Of a DNA stretch of 64,000 nucleotides, positions 11,117 to 22,886 are shown one piece after another. Below the pieces are notes generated by a model that ran no database searches, was not told the origin of the DNA, and saw nothing but the letters and a program-made list of their open reading frames with translations. Source of the stretch: Canna indica (Eukaryota > Streptophyta > Magnoliopsida > Zingiberales > Cannaceae); assembly GCA_034359265.1 (NCBI GenBank), contig CP136890.1, forward strand, positions 28,872,501-28,936,500. The letters are read 5' to 3'. Made by a program: the position numbers and the translations under genes. Position 1 is the stretch's first letter. The number at the start of each line of letters is the position of its first letter.

Positions 11117-12700
11117 ATGTCTAGCGAAATCCAACTAGCTAAAGGGTCATCTACTCATACTCCACCATTATTCGATGATAACAACTATGCTTATTGGAAG
11201 ATACAAATGAATAGGTTCCTTCAATCACTAGGTATAGATGTATGGAGGATGATCCAAGTAGAGTATAAGCAGCCCACTAAGAATATGGATGGGTGGAACC
11301 CGAAAGAGGTCTTTAATGCAAATATCAAGGCCACTAATGTCTTATATTGTGGTCTATCCATTAATGAGTTTAATCGCATTTCTACTTGTAAGTCCATCTT
11401 TGAACTTTGGAATGTCCTAGAGACTACAGATGAAGGCACTTCACAATTTAATGAATCTAAGATAAACCTTCTCATACATGATTATGAAATGTTTAAAATG
11501 TTATTGCATGAATCAATTGATGCCATGTATGCTCGTTTTCAAAATATTACAAATGACTTATCTAACCTTGAAGAGACATAAAGGAAGAGGAGAAGGTAAT
11601 AAAGTTCCTCCGTTCCCTTTCCAAAGCTTGGGAGCCAAAGGTAGTCGCAATCATGGAAGCTAAGCATTTGGCCACATTGAAGCTTACCGAGCTCATTGGA
11701 TCTCTCATGACCTATGAGATCCATATGAAGCAACACAAGGAGAAAGATGTCCCCAAACGTAAGACCATTGCTTTAAAAGCATCACACCGGGTTGAAGAAC
11801 CTTCATCATCCGAAGAAGAAATGGCGATGATGGCAAGGAGGTTCATGAACTGCATGAAGGGCAACATGAGGAGGGGCAAGGGAGGCTACACTTGCTACAA
11901 TTGCAACAAGACCAGACACCTAAAGAAGGATATATTGCCCACTTCTCAAGATGGTCTCTACCTCCACTCCCTACAAGAAGGAAAAGTACAAGAAGAAGAA
12001 GACAATGATTGCTTCTTGGGATGAAAGCGAATCCTCATTAAGTGAACAGGAGACCAAAAGCGAAAAGGCGAACCTTTGCCTCATGGCAAGTGATAATGAG
12101 GTAAAATTTACTTTTGATGAGCTTTCTTTTACGTAAGAAGAATTAAAAATTGAATTTGATCAAATGCATGATGAATTTAACGCAATTAGAAAGAAATTTA
12201 AAGAACTTAAAAATGAAAATAAATCCTTAGAAATAGAAAATGATAATTTGCTACTTTCTTGCAATGCCTTAAGGAAGAGGTAGATAGTCTTAAGGATGAA
12301 AACAATGCATTTGAAGATGTTAGGGAAAGTTTAGAAAATGAAAATGAAAAACTAGAGGGTGAAAACAAGTTTCTTAAGTGATCAAGTAGAACACTTGAAT
12401 GATAGCATGCTTAGTTTAAAAAAGGAGATATGCATGTTAAATGAGAAAATGACAATCTTATAAAATGTCATACCTAAGGTTGTAAATGCTAAAAAACCAC
12501 AAATGATCATGCTCATGCACACTTCCATGCTCACACACGTAGCACCAAGAAATTTAATGAAAATTATTTTTCATATGGTATCTTTGGTCATATGGCTAGA
12601 GATTGTGCACTTAGGAGGAACCCTCATTCTATATTCACTTGGGTTCCTAAGATGACTAACAATCAAGGACCCAAGAAGATTTGGGTACCTAAAGTTGCCT
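11117..12700 (+). pseudogene. Copia gag, interrupted
   Basis: The first open piece (11117-11581) is a classic Copia gag N-terminus: LFDDNNYAYWKIQM (the F-x-G-x-NY--W motif), KNMDGWNP, NVLYCGLSINEFNRISTC and FELWNVLE. A stop after NLEET ends it. A second piece (11653-12024) holds AKHLATLKLTELIGSLMTYE and a nucleocapsid knuckle CYNCNKTRHLKKD whose last cysteine is missing. Further downstream is a lysine/glutamate-rich coiled region with stops (12130-12460) and a second degenerate knuckle-like FSYGIFGHMARDC segment (12570-12610). Confidence 0.85.
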
Positions 12701-12715
12701 CTTCTCCTTTTATAG

Positions 12716-15700
12716 ATGGACAACCATCCTCAAGAAAGTAGGAGCATATGGATATTGGATAGTGGTTGCTTGAAGCACATGACGGGTGATATCAATCTAT
12801 TTGCAACCCTATCAAGTAAGGATGGTGGGCATATGACATTTGGAGACAATGTCAAATGTAAAATTGTTGGCATTGGAGATATAGACGTACTTCCTTACCC
12901 ATGCATCAAAAATATGTTATTAGTTGATGAGTTAAAGCACAATTTAATTAGTATATCTCAATTGTGTGATAATGGATATGTTCATATTTGAAGCATCTAA
13001 ATGTATCATTAGAAGTGCACCATCTAATGTTATTGTACTTATTGAAAATAGACATTAAAATGTATACACATTAGTCTTAAATGTTTTGCCTAATCATCAT
13101 GTTAGATGCTTAGTAGTCATGGAAAATGATTCTTGATTGTGGCATAGAAGGCTAGGACATGCTAGTATGAGTCTCATCCAAGAAATAACTAAAAAAGACT
13201 TAGTTAAAGGAGTACCTAAAATAAAATTGGAAAAAGATAAGCTTTGTGATGCATGTCAACATGGTAAATAAGTGAAGTACTCTTTTAATAGCATAAATCA
13301 AGTCAGTACATCTAAAACACTTGAACTTGTGCACATGGATCTCTTTGGTCCTTGTGATATTGCTAGTCTAGGTGGTAAGTTGTATTGTTATGTATTAATT
13401 GATGATTTTTCGAGATTTACATGAGTTTTCTTAATTCCTAGCTAAGAAAAAAGAAACTTTTGATTTCTTTTAAAAAAAAATGCTAGAAGAGTTATAAATG
13501 AAAAAGGAATTTCAATTTTAAAAATTAGAAGTGATAATAGAGGTGAATTTAAAAATTAAAAAAAAAATAAAATTTTATGATGAATTAGGCATTGAGCATA
13601 CTTTTTCTTCCCTGAATCCCTCAACAAAATGGGGTGGTTGAGAGGAAGAATAGAACTTTACAAGAAATGGCTAGGACCATGCTTTGTGAAAATAATTTAC
13701 TTAAGTACTTTTGGGTCGAAGCTATAAACACTTCTTGTTATCTGCTTAATCATGTTTTATTAAGACCTAAAATTAAGAAATGTCCTTTTGAGCTTTGGAA
13801 TGATAAAATATCAAGTGTGGGATATTTTAGTCTTTATGGATGTTAATGCTTTATCTTGAACACTAAGGAGCATTTAGAAAAATTTGATTCAAAATTCGAT
13901 GAGGGTATTTTCCTAGGATACTCTAATAGTTCTAAGGCTTATAGAGTGTATAATCGTAGAACTATGATAGTTGAAGAATCCATGCATGTTACTTTTGATG
14001 AAATTAATGATTTTTCAAAAAATATTAAGATTGTAAATGTATGTAAGGAAAATGAGTAGTTGACATTTCATGACAAGGAGGTTGAAGATGAACTCTATGA
14101 GAAAACACACAATGAAGATCCTTCATCCTCATCCTTACCTCAAGTTGGAGAAGAAGAGGAAGCTCTACCACCTCTCCCTAAAGGATATTGATTGATAAAA
14201 GACCATCCAATTGATCAAGTCATTGGTGAGTCATCAACGGGAGTGGTAACTCATTCTAAACTTAGAAATGTTTGTCAATATATAGCTTTTATTTCTCAAG
14301 TAGAGCCTAAAAATATTAAGGAAGCCATAGAAGATGAGTTTTTGGTTATTGCCATGCAAGATGAACTAAATCAATTTGTAAGGAATGATGTCTGGAATTT
14401 AGTACCTAGACCTAGTGAACAAATCGTAATTGAGACTAAATGGGTTTGTAGAAACAAATTAGATGAAGATGGTCTAGTCATTAGAAATAAAGCTATGTTA
14501 GTGGCCGAAGGGTATAATCAAGAAGAAATAATAGATTATAATGAAACTTATGCTCCCGTAGCTAGATTAGAAGCAATTCACATGCTTTTAACTTATGCAA
14601 GTTTCAAATGATTTAAACTTTTTCAAATGGATGTCAAAAGTGTATTTTTAAATGGTTTTATAACCGAAGAAGTCTATGTTGAACAACCCCCCGGTTTTGA
14701 AAGTTTTGAATTTTTAAATCATGTCTTCAAATTAAAAAGACTTTATATGGTTTAAAACAAGCCCATAGGGCTTGGTATGAAAGACTTTTCAAATTTTTTA
14801 TTAAACAAAGTTTTAGCATTGGAAAAGCCGATGTGTCTCTTTATATTAAAAATGATAAAAATGATATTTTACTTGTGCAAATCTATGTGGATGATATCAT
14901 TTTTAGTAGTACTAATGAATTACTTTGTGAGTGTTTTGCCAAATGCATGCAAGAGGAGTTTGAGATGAGTATGATGGGAGAACTTTTCTTCATACTTGGA
15001 CTCCAAATCAACTAAACCAACAAAGGGATCTTCATCAATCAAGCCAAGTACACAAAGGAGCTCATTAAGAGATTTGGGATGAATGAAGCCTAGATTGCTT
15101 CAACACCAATGAGCACATCCATCAAGCTTGATAAAGATGAAGACGGTGTAAAAGTATATGAAAAGCGGTATCGAGGTATGATTGGTAGTCTTCTTTACTT
15201 AACCGTAAGTAGACCTGATATAATGTTTAGTGTATGTGCATGTGCTAGATTTCAATCATGTCCTAAGATGTCTCATTTAAGTGCGGTTAAACATATATTG
15301 AGATATTTGAATGACACGATTGAATTAGGATTATGGTATCCATGTGATGCATCTTTTGAATTAATTGATTTTTCGGGTGCCAATTTTGTCGGAAGCAAAG
15401 TAGATAGAAAAAGCACTAGTGGGTGTTGTCAATTCGTAGGGATGAGTCTTGTTTCTTGGTTTTCTAAAAAATAAAACTCGGTTGCACTTTCAACTACCGA
15501 AGTGGAATACATCGCCGCGGCTAGTTGTTGTGCACAAGTCCTTTGGATGAAGCAAACCCTCTTAGATTATGGACTTAACTATTCATGCATATCTATACAT
15601 TGTGATAACACTAGTCCAATTGACTTAACCAAAAATTTGATTTTACATTCTAGGTTTAAACATATTGACCTAAGGCATCATTTTCTTAGAGACAATGTAG

Positions 15701-15834
15701 CTAAGGGTAATATTTTCATAGAATTTGTGCCTACCGATAAACAATTTGCGGACATATTTACAAAACCCTTGAATGAAGAAAGTTTTACCAACTTAAGGAT
15801 GCAATTAGGAATTTGCAATTTTCCATATGCTTGA
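12716..15834 (+). pseudogene. Copia pol: protease, integrase, RT, RNase H
   Basis: Domains in order: protease with WILDSGCLKHMTGD (12749-12790; DSG catalytic triad kept); integrase zinc region LWHRRLGHAS (13137-13166) and CDACQHGK (13246-13269); integrase core with LIDDFSRFTW, RSDNRGEF and VERKNRTLQEMARTM (13636-13680); RT with FQMDVKSVFLNG (14621-14656) and the catalytic YVDD (14884-14895); RNase H with STSGCCQFVG (15412-15440), EVEYIAAASC and the DIFTKPL end (15751-15771). At least eight stops or frameshifts occur, including an A-rich collapse at 13440-13570. The final piece reads to 15834. Confidence 0.9.
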
Positions 15835-16253
15835 GCTTTCAAAAATTTTCATGCCTTTTTGAAAAATTGTTTTTTATGTGGTATCATCACACTCATGTAA
15901 TGCCTTGTAGTTGGGCTTTGCGACTTATTGATGTTTGCCTTCCATAGGCTCACATTGGTAGGGAGGACTATAATGGTAGATCTTGATTTTTATGGATTTC
16001 TTGGTTTTCATGATGAAACTCATTAATAGTACCATGTTTCTTGCCCTTTTTGATTGATGTCAAAAGGGGTAGAAAAGATTTGGTCACATTTATTTAATGA
16101 TGTATATAGATAGGGGGAGTCATAAGTTAGATATGCATGTTGATAGGGGGAGCATATGTTAGTTTTCTATATGGCTTACTAATAACTCACAAATGAATAC
16201 TTAGAATTGATAAAATTTCTCGTTTTATTTGTCATCATCAAAAAGAGAGAGAT
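15835..16253 (+). other. 3' untranslated region of the Copia element
   Basis: There is no protein here. The stretch between pol and the right LTR contains two TAGGGGGAG words (16110 and 16145 areas) and ends in a purine tract used for plus-strand priming. No env-like frame is visible. Confidence 0.6.
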
Positions 16254-17652
16254 TTTTGGCCCAAGGGTTACCCCTATGTCTTGATCTCTATTTCGATGAT
16301 AACAAACATGAAACTAATGCATTTGTGAAGTTTTGAGTTCAGGTTGATGGTGTGATACACGTGCGAACTTCGATCTGAAAAATGCCAAGAAATGTTAAAA
16401 ATGGCTCCGACAACGATCGCACAGAAATCCTAGGAGTAGAAATAGAAATTATGTAATATGACTCTATGAATACATCATAAACCTGATTGTAATATTCTCC
16501 AAGTCAAAACTCGAAAATGGAATCCGGAAACGAACATCGCGATAAGAAATCAACAAAAATAGTCGATTTCCAAGGTTCGACCGATGGGCAGTCGACGGTC
16601 GATCGACTAGCCCATTAACTGGCCATCGATCGATGGAGTCCCAGAATGGACAGTGGACTCTGGTTGGTGGCCGATCGCTTGGTCGATCGATCGGCCTTTG
16701 GCTAACCATCGATCGGGCAACACCAACGTGTAGAAAAATGCCTGTTGGGTGCCCTGTCTGAGTGAGGGGTATAAATACCCCTCATAAACACTCACCTAAC
16801 CTCTCTCACTGTTCACTAAACCTTCCTAAGAGAGTTTTAAGCGTTTATAAGTTGATTTCCATGCCCGAGCTTCGATGATCGATCCTCTACTCGGAGTGTT
16901 CTTCGCGTCTCGACTCTGGCTTCAAATTGCATCCCACGAGTTGAGGAGTTGGAGGCTTTGAAGGCTAAGAAAGGAGCAGACTTGTTTGGTTTACTTCTTT
17001 GCTCCTTTTGATCTTGTTTTCATAGTTGTTAAAAGAGTTTTTCATTGATAGCTTGTAGGGTGTGCTAGATAAATATCTTAGGGTTTTCTTTGTAGATTTG
17101 TGTTTTGCCTAATTGAATATAGGTGTTGAGGCTTTCTCAAATGGTTGAAAAGTGAGTTGTCATTGTATTCAAAGGGAAACACTTATGGTATGTTTATTTC
17201 ATTGGATAGGATAGGACAGGATTGGATAATAAATGAGGGTAGATTGGATATAAATTTTTTAAATCTAGTATACACTAGATATAATATCAATTTTATGTTC
17301 ATTTTCTTCTAATCCATGCACTAAACAAATAATGAATATTAATCTATCCCTTATCATATCCTTCCTTATCCTATGAAGCAAACATGCACTTAGTCTATAA
17401 AGAAGTTTGGTTAGAAATCCTTGTTGTGGAGCCAAGGTAGTGGAGTAGGCGGTTGGCCGAACCACTATAACTACTCGTGTTTGCATTGCTTTGATTGCTT
17501 CTCTTTATTTAATATCTATACTTGTCAAAGAATCGTAATTAGACGAATATCAATTTGGTTATGATCGGGTTTGAATTGAAAAGAATTGAATTGAACTTAG
17601 TTTTAACCATACACTGTTCAACCCCCCTTCTAGTGTGGGTATTTGAACTACA
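16254..17652 (+). repeat. 3' LTR of the Copia element
   Basis: It matches 9895-11055. The expected TGTTGG start reads TTTTGG, so the terminus is mutated. It carries a 204-bp MITE (17186-17389) absent from the other LTR and a small duplication around AAGCGTTTATAAG (about 16838). TATAAATA is at 16770-16777 and the GATC cluster at 16575-16722. The terminal C-tract hairpin is degenerate (17611-17637). Confidence 0.9.
17186..17389. mobile_element. Tourist-like (PIF/Harbinger) MITE
   Basis: A 204-bp insert is present only in the right Copia LTR. The ends are imperfect inverted repeats (TGGTATGTTTATTTC against the reverse complement of GAAGCAAACATGCAC) and TTA lies on each side (17183-17185, 17390-17392), the TWA target typical of PIF/Harbinger. 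Its interior is AT-rich and has no ORF. The left LTR supplies the empty-site sequence, reading straight through. Confidence 0.75.
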
Positions 17653-18000
17653 CCTTTGAGGAACAAAACAATTCAGAACCCCCCCGGGCCGAGCTCGACC
17701 TCATTGAGAAAGAGCGAGAACTTGCTAGAGTCAGGGAAGAAGTTCTGAAACTTAGAATAGCTAAAAAATACGACAAATGTCTCAAGCCAATAAACTTCAA
17801 AGAGGGAGATTTGGTTTTGCGGAAGATCGAACTCTAAAGAAAGCCAACCGAGGAGGGAAAGCTCAGCCCGAATTGGAAATGCCCCTACAGAGTCATTAAA
17901 GATGTCGAAAAAGGCGCTTACAAAATCGTTGAGCTCTCCGGACGATAACTCCCACGAACATGGAATGTGGCCTCCCTGCGGGTCTACTATAGCTAACCAT
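17653..18000 (+). pseudogene. Integrase C-terminus of the Tat-like element
   Basis: The host frame resumes after the Copia element: RAELDLIEKERELARVREEV (17690-17750), KEGDLVLRKIE (17799-17831), then, after a stop, a YRVIKDVEKGAYKI segment (17890-17930) and the RTWNVASLRVYY end (17955-17990). This is the C-terminal DNA-binding region that follows the integrase core in Tat-like Gypsy polyproteins. Confidence 0.75.
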
Positions 18001-18315
18001 TCTCCCTTGAACTATAAATGGTCGATGTACTCTTTTTCCTTCATGACGGTTTTTCCTATAGGGCTTTCACCTTGAAAGGTTTTAACGAGATACCACCATG
18101 CATAGGTCGAGCACATTACTTGGTGGAACACAATGTACTATTGTTTGACAGTTATTAATAATACTGCTCTCCTATTCTACACATTCTCTTTGTGTCCAGA
18201 TTCTCTACAACTATCTCCTAGCACACGATGGAGGAACGTCCTCGATCCCACGACAAGCGCACTATAAGACAACGACGACAACTCCCACCCTGCGTGGCAC
18301 ATTAATCCTCCTCGA

Positions 18316-18655
18316 CCCCAAGCGCGGTCTTGCCTTACATTACTTGCGAGATCGGCTCTACCCCAGGCACGGTCCTCAACCCTAAATGCGGCCTCCGACT
18401 CAATTCGACTCGCTCTAAATAAGCATAACCCTAGGTGTGGTCTTGCCTTACTCTCCCCGTGAGCTCGGCTCGACCCCAGGCACGGTCCTCAGCCTTAAAT
18501 ACGACCTTCGGTTCAGTCCGACTCGCTATAAATGAGCATGGCCCCAAGCACGGTCTTACCTTATGCTCCCCACTAGCTCGACTTGATTTCTGGACCTGTC
18601 CTCGGTTCTAAATGCGGCCTCTGGCTCCTATGAGTCCAGCTCGGTCTAAATGAGC
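18316..18655. repeat. Tandem array A, about 113-bp unit, 3 copies
   Basis: Copies begin at the CCCCAAGC(G/A)CGGTCTT word near 18316, 18428 and 18542 (spacings 112 and 114). Each includes CTCGGCTCGACCCC(A/T)GGCACGGTCCT-like and AAATG(C/A)GGCCTC-like blocks. It lies in the 3' non-coding region of the Tat-like element. No coding function is seen. Confidence 0.75.
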
Positions 18656-19105
18656 ACATCCTTAATGGCCCAAAGCGCGCTCCTCTCGAGCTCGATTTTC
18701 ACCGAGTCCAATGCTCGGCCTCAATGTCATTGAAGGCTTGGGCTCCGGCTCAACGACCTAAAGCACACTCCCTGTGAGCTCAATTTTCATCAAGTTTGGT
18801 CTCTAGCCTTAGAGACATCGAAGACCTGAGCCCCGTGCCCTCAATGACCCAAAGTGCGCTCATCGCAAGCTCGATTTTCACCGAGTCTAGTCTTCGGCTT
18901 CAATGCCATCAAAGACTTGGGCCATGTGCCCTCAACGACCCGAAGTACGCTCATCGCGAGCTCGATTTTAACCAAGTATGGTCCTCGACCTCAGCACCAT
19001 CGAAGACCTGGGCTCTATGCCTTCAATGACCCAAAGTGCGCTCCTCGCGAGCTCCGTTTTCACCGGATTTGGTCCTCGGCCTCAACGCCATCGAAGAATT
19101 GGGAC
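18656..19105. repeat. Tandem array B, 91-bp unit, 5 copies
   Basis: The CTCGATTTTCACCGAG word recurs at 18691, 18779, 18870, 18961 and 19052 (spacings 88, 91, 91, 91). Each unit also has GACCCAAAG(T/C)GCGCTC and CATCGAAGACCTGGG. Because 91 is not a multiple of three, open frames across it are accidental. It follows array A directly. Confidence 0.85.
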
Positions 19106-19432
19106 TGAAGGGCAAGGTTGATGATTAGGGTCTCCCAGACCAATGCCATCAGCTTTGACGCACCAACAGTAGGCCAAACCCGAAGATGCATGGAACTATT
19201 GTTGATAGAAAGGAGGAGACATGAGGCAGCCGAGAGCTTCGAAGAGCAAAGCTACAAACACCTCTCTCCAGTTCGCGATGAAGGAGGCACCCACGACATA
19301 AGCCCTACAGTGCGAACTCACCATATACCGCCAGCCACGGGTCCCCAGCTTTTAAGCCCAGTGATGCAAACCCATGGCGATCTCTGATCTACTCACTACC
19401 ATCCCAAGGCTGATTCCCAGAGGATCAGAATC

Positions 19433-19800
19433 TCCCGATACCTCCCACTCTATAGCAAAACTCGCACATACAAAAGATGAAGATGCAGGGGGGCTTTTAC
19501 AAGCCCAGTTAGGGTCGTCCCCTTCAACGATCGTTCGCCACCTCCCCACTAATGGGGCAACGACCGCCGATCAAACAACAAGCATTTGAGCACCTTGGAA
19601 ATTGGCAATCTCTCTCTCTCTCTCTCCCGATACCTCCCACTCTATAGCAAAACTCGCACATACAAAGGATGAAGATGCAGGGGGGCTTTTACAAGCCCAG
19701 TCAGGGTCGTCCCCTTCAACAATCGTTCGCCACCTCCCCACTAATGGGGCAACGACCGCCGATCAAACAACAAGCATTTGAGCACCTCGGAAATTGGCAA

Positions 19801-19842
<42 letters not shown>
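19433..19842. repeat. Tandem duplication of about 194 bp with CT microsatellites
   Basis: The stretch from TCTCCCGATACCTCCCAC (19432) to the CT run near 19607 is repeated almost exactly from 19625 to about 19803. Each copy ends in a CT microsatellite; the second is longer (about 19804-19840). The copies differ at only a few bases, so the duplication is recent compared with the decayed element around it. Confidence 0.85.
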
Positions 19843-20036
19843 CCCGCAAATGCCATATTTACTTCAGGGAACCATATAGTCGCCAAGCAACAACACCGAT
19901 GCTCGTTGAGATCACATGTTCAACACAATAGCCGAAGAACTTCGCTGATGTTTATTCATTAGGCCGAGGTCAAAAAGTTGGTACACTACTAGAGCTCGGT
20001 ATGAAATCCTTGAACTCTGACCAAGCTCAGAGGTTG

Positions 20037-20466
20037 TGGACTAGACTAGCACTTTGGGCCCGGCCAGATTAGACCCGAAAATGCTCACATTCATGAACCA
20101 AACTTGAGTTATACCAGATACTACTTAGCCGTGGGGCTCCACCCGGCCATACAAGGACACTTACATCCTCATTAATTATGAGGGATTCGTCAATTATGAA
20201 CTCAACATCTCCAGGATTAGTCTCGACCCATTTTGAGTACATTCCCATGAGATTTTCGGAGGCATTATCGCTAGATAGTACCCCTCATCCTGCACTATAT
20301 ACAAACATGACACACACCATGTACATCTAGATTCCAATTCTATTCCCCCCACCCTGAATCTTTTCTTACTTTAGCATCGAAGTGTCTTTTGTAGGTCCCC
20401 CGCCGGAGTCGCACCTAACTAGGAGATGCGCCAGACTGCATCACCCTGATTTTCAGGCAAGAACAT
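20037..20466 (+). repeat. 3' LTR of the Tat-like Gypsy element
   Basis: This is the partner of 1611-2036, ending in AAGAACAT before the TTATA duplication (20467-20471). It begins at TGGACTAGACTAGCAC. The two ends align over their whole length with substitutions and small indels. Confidence 0.8.
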
Positions 20467-20471
20467 TTATA

Positions 20472-21540
20472 CTATATATAAAAGTCAATAAATATTATCA
20501 TATGCATAAAACATAATTTAAAATTGTGTTGATAACATTGCATAATAGTATTATTGTGAGTTGTATTGAAAATATCTTTCTTAACAAATGTTTAGCGGTG
20601 ATTAGAAAGCTACTTTTCATAGTAAGCCCTACCTGGGCATAGGGTCGTGGTCATGCATGGGTAGGATCGACGTGCGAGGATAACAGTATGTTGTAGTGTG
20701 AGTACGAGGATTGGACAACTCAAACAATATCAGAAGAGAACGAATGAAAATAAAATTATGGATTGGGTTTATTAACTTTACTTAGTAAATTTTAATTATT
20801 TTAAATAAATAAAAATTAATAATACTAAAGAGTTCTATTTTAGAGAGGAGAGAGAAGAATATTATATATAAGTGGATGGGCAATTTTTTCTTTTCTTTTA
20901 TACGATAAATGCTACCAAAATTTTGTTCGAACTTGAATGTTAATAATTCAAAATAAATTTAGAAATAAGTGGTTGTTATGATATATTACATAATTATGAC
21001 GGAAGATCGTAGTTGGATGTACCATCAAATATATTGTGGAGGTTTACTTAAACAATTTAAGAATGGTGTTTAGGGATTTCTGAACCTTGTCTATTCAAAT
21101 TCATAAGTTGTCAGTGATAACAAAATAAGATGTTTGTGTCATTAGGGTGCCAACTTGTATTACTTAGACCGATAGCGGTGACATTGCATTTATACAAAAA
21201 TGGATTCACAATCCACTATTATTGATGGATTTCAAACGAGGAGTCATTCGCAGGCATGACATCGTATGAACTAGGAGGCTAGTCGTCTAATATTGGATTA
21301 TCATCCACAACTCATACATCTCATACATCTGTTGAGTAACCGTATCAAAATATGGTTTTGGATGCTTTGGGTGGTAGATTTAATCACATTAACGATCGTA
21401 AATTTGAAAGGTTGCCGAAGCCTCACACCGAATTAGGAGGTCAATTTTGAAGCAGTAGTTGATACAGAGTGCGAGTCACATATACAATCTGATGTACAAT
21501 CAAAAATTAAAATAGAGTTACCAAATCTAGAGGCAACACA
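20472..21540. other. Non-coding AT-rich stretch
   Basis: I see no gene here. The last third (from about 21100) has stop-ridden fragments that may be the upstream part of the CACTA transposase below. Confidence 0.4.
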
Positions 21541-22700
21541 ATTTTACGAGTTACTGAAAGTTGCATATGAACCATTGTACAAAGATTATGACGGATACTC
21601 AAAGTTGTCAGCAACGTAATCGAGATACCATATGATCAATTTATTAGATTTTTTTGATAAACTACTGCCCAAAGGTAACAAACTAGAGGACATTTTCTAT
21701 AAGATGAAAAAAATAATGAAGATATCTGGTTTAGAGTATTAGAAAATTCATGCATGTTAGAACAACAACATTCTGTATTATCGTGAACATGCAAACTTGA
21801 CTGTGTGCCCAACTTGTCAACATCCTCGATACAAAGAAAAATCTTCAATATTTTTCAATAATTCACAGATTGAAGCAGCTGTTTATGTTTAAGAAAACAA
21901 ACATCCCAACAAATGACGTGGCATGTTACAAGTCATGACCCAATTATTACGACTTATCCTTCTGATAGTGAAGCATGGATACATCTTGATCGGTATTGTG
22001 CTTATTTTGCAAGTGACCCTAGAAATATTATATTAAGGTTATGTACTGATGTGTTCAATCCATTTGGCCAATCGTTCACTTCATATTTTATTTGCCTAGT
22101 CGTCATAGTGCACACCTTGCCATCATCAATTTGCATAAAAGATGATTTCGTATTTCTTAGTATAATAATCTTGGGACCAAGGGGACCGAGAAAATAATTG
22201 GATGTGTTCCTTCGATCGTTAATTGACGAATTAAAGAAACTAAGAGTTGATAGAGTCATCACTTATGATATTCATCATAAAAAGAATTCCAACTTGAGGG
22301 CTACATTTTTATGGACAATTAATGTCTTTCCAACATATGCTATGTTGTCCGATTGGAGCACATACACACAAGAGGCTTGGTTGTCCATATTGTATGGAGC
22401 AAGCAAAAACTTTAAGTCTTCAAAATGGACAAAATATTTAATACTTTGATTGTCATCGTCATTTTTTACCACTCGATCATCCATATAGGAGAAATATAGA
22501 TAAATTCACCAAGACCAAAGTGGAAAAAGATGAACCACCTCCATATTTGTTTGGTGATGCTATGTTAGCTCGAGTTTCTACTTTACCAGGCATCACATTT
22601 AGACAGATTGACAAAATTAGTGGTTTTGGAGATAAATACTATTGAGTTAAGAAAAGTATATTTTGGGAACTGTCTTACTGAAACTCGTTACCAAACTTCG
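21540..22700 (+). pseudogene. CACTA (En/Spm) TNP2-type transposase remnant
   Basis: Frames show the plant tnp2 order: LLPKGNKLEDIFYKMKKIMK (21664-21720), a KIHACR...YRxHANLTVCPTC block (21740-21820), the PSDSEAWIHLDR...YFASDPRN...LRLCTDVFNPFG block (21959-22070), then ILGPRGPRK, LDVFLRSLIDELKKLRVD and LRATFLWTINVFPTYAMLSDW (22169-22355). At least ten stops or frame changes break it. No CACTA termini or 3-bp duplication were found, so only a fragment survives. Confidence 0.8.
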
Positions 22701-22886
22701 AACATTATAACATTTACTACTTTTTTTGTGTGTTTACTAGTTCTAAGGAAGGAAGTTCTTCTATATATATTAGCATATAAGCTATTTATCTATTTAATGA
22801 TGAACTTTTTATCAATAACTACCATTCAAGATGAGCTCTCTTAAATCCGTTGGATATTCCCGTCCAACATGTGGACAAGATTTAGG

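Larger units (their letters stand above)
9895..17652 (+). mobile_element. Full-length but inactive Copia LTR retrotransposon
   Basis: LTRs are at 9895-11055 and 16254-17652. A methionine-tRNA-type primer-binding site (TGGTATATATCAGAGC, 11058-11073) follows the first, and a purine tract (AAAAAGAGAGAGAT, about 16241-16254) precedes the second. The order gag, protease, integrase, RT, RNase H (integrase before RT) is diagnostic of Copia. Flanking pentamers CATTT and CCTTT differ by one base, a decayed duplication. It sits inside the integrase of the Tat-like Gypsy element. LTR start and size suggest the SIRE/Maximus-like group; that is inference. Stops and frameshifts in gag and pol make it non-coding today. 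Confidence 0.9.
1611..20466 (+). mobile_element. Degenerate Tat-like Gypsy LTR retrotransposon hosting nested insertions
   Basis: The element has two related LTRs (1611-2036 and 20037-20466), both opening with TGGA, and the pentamer TTATA lies directly outside each (1606-1610 and 20467-20471), as expected for a target-site duplication. The internal order is gag, protease, reverse transcriptase, RNase H, a second archaeal-type RNase H and integrase, all on the plus strand with many stops. A second RNase H and a long tandem-repeat 3' region are known traits of the Tat lineage. It is interrupted by two solo Copia LTRs (5689-7432, 7802-9405) and a full Copia element (9895-17652); without these it would be about 7.7 kb. 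It is inactive. Confidence 0.8.

Noticed and set aside
15835..16253. Possible env-like gene behind Copia pol, as in some SIRE elements.
   Set aside because: The space is only about 420 bp and has no long frame or transmembrane segment.
18796..19108. Open frames of 77-84 codons on the plus strand.
   Set aside because: They run through the 91-bp tandem array, whose period shifts the frame at every copy; the repeated peptides are a by-product.
19804..19842. Regular short repeats that might suggest a CRISPR-like array.
   Set aside because: This is a plain CT microsatellite without spacers; no array exists in the window.
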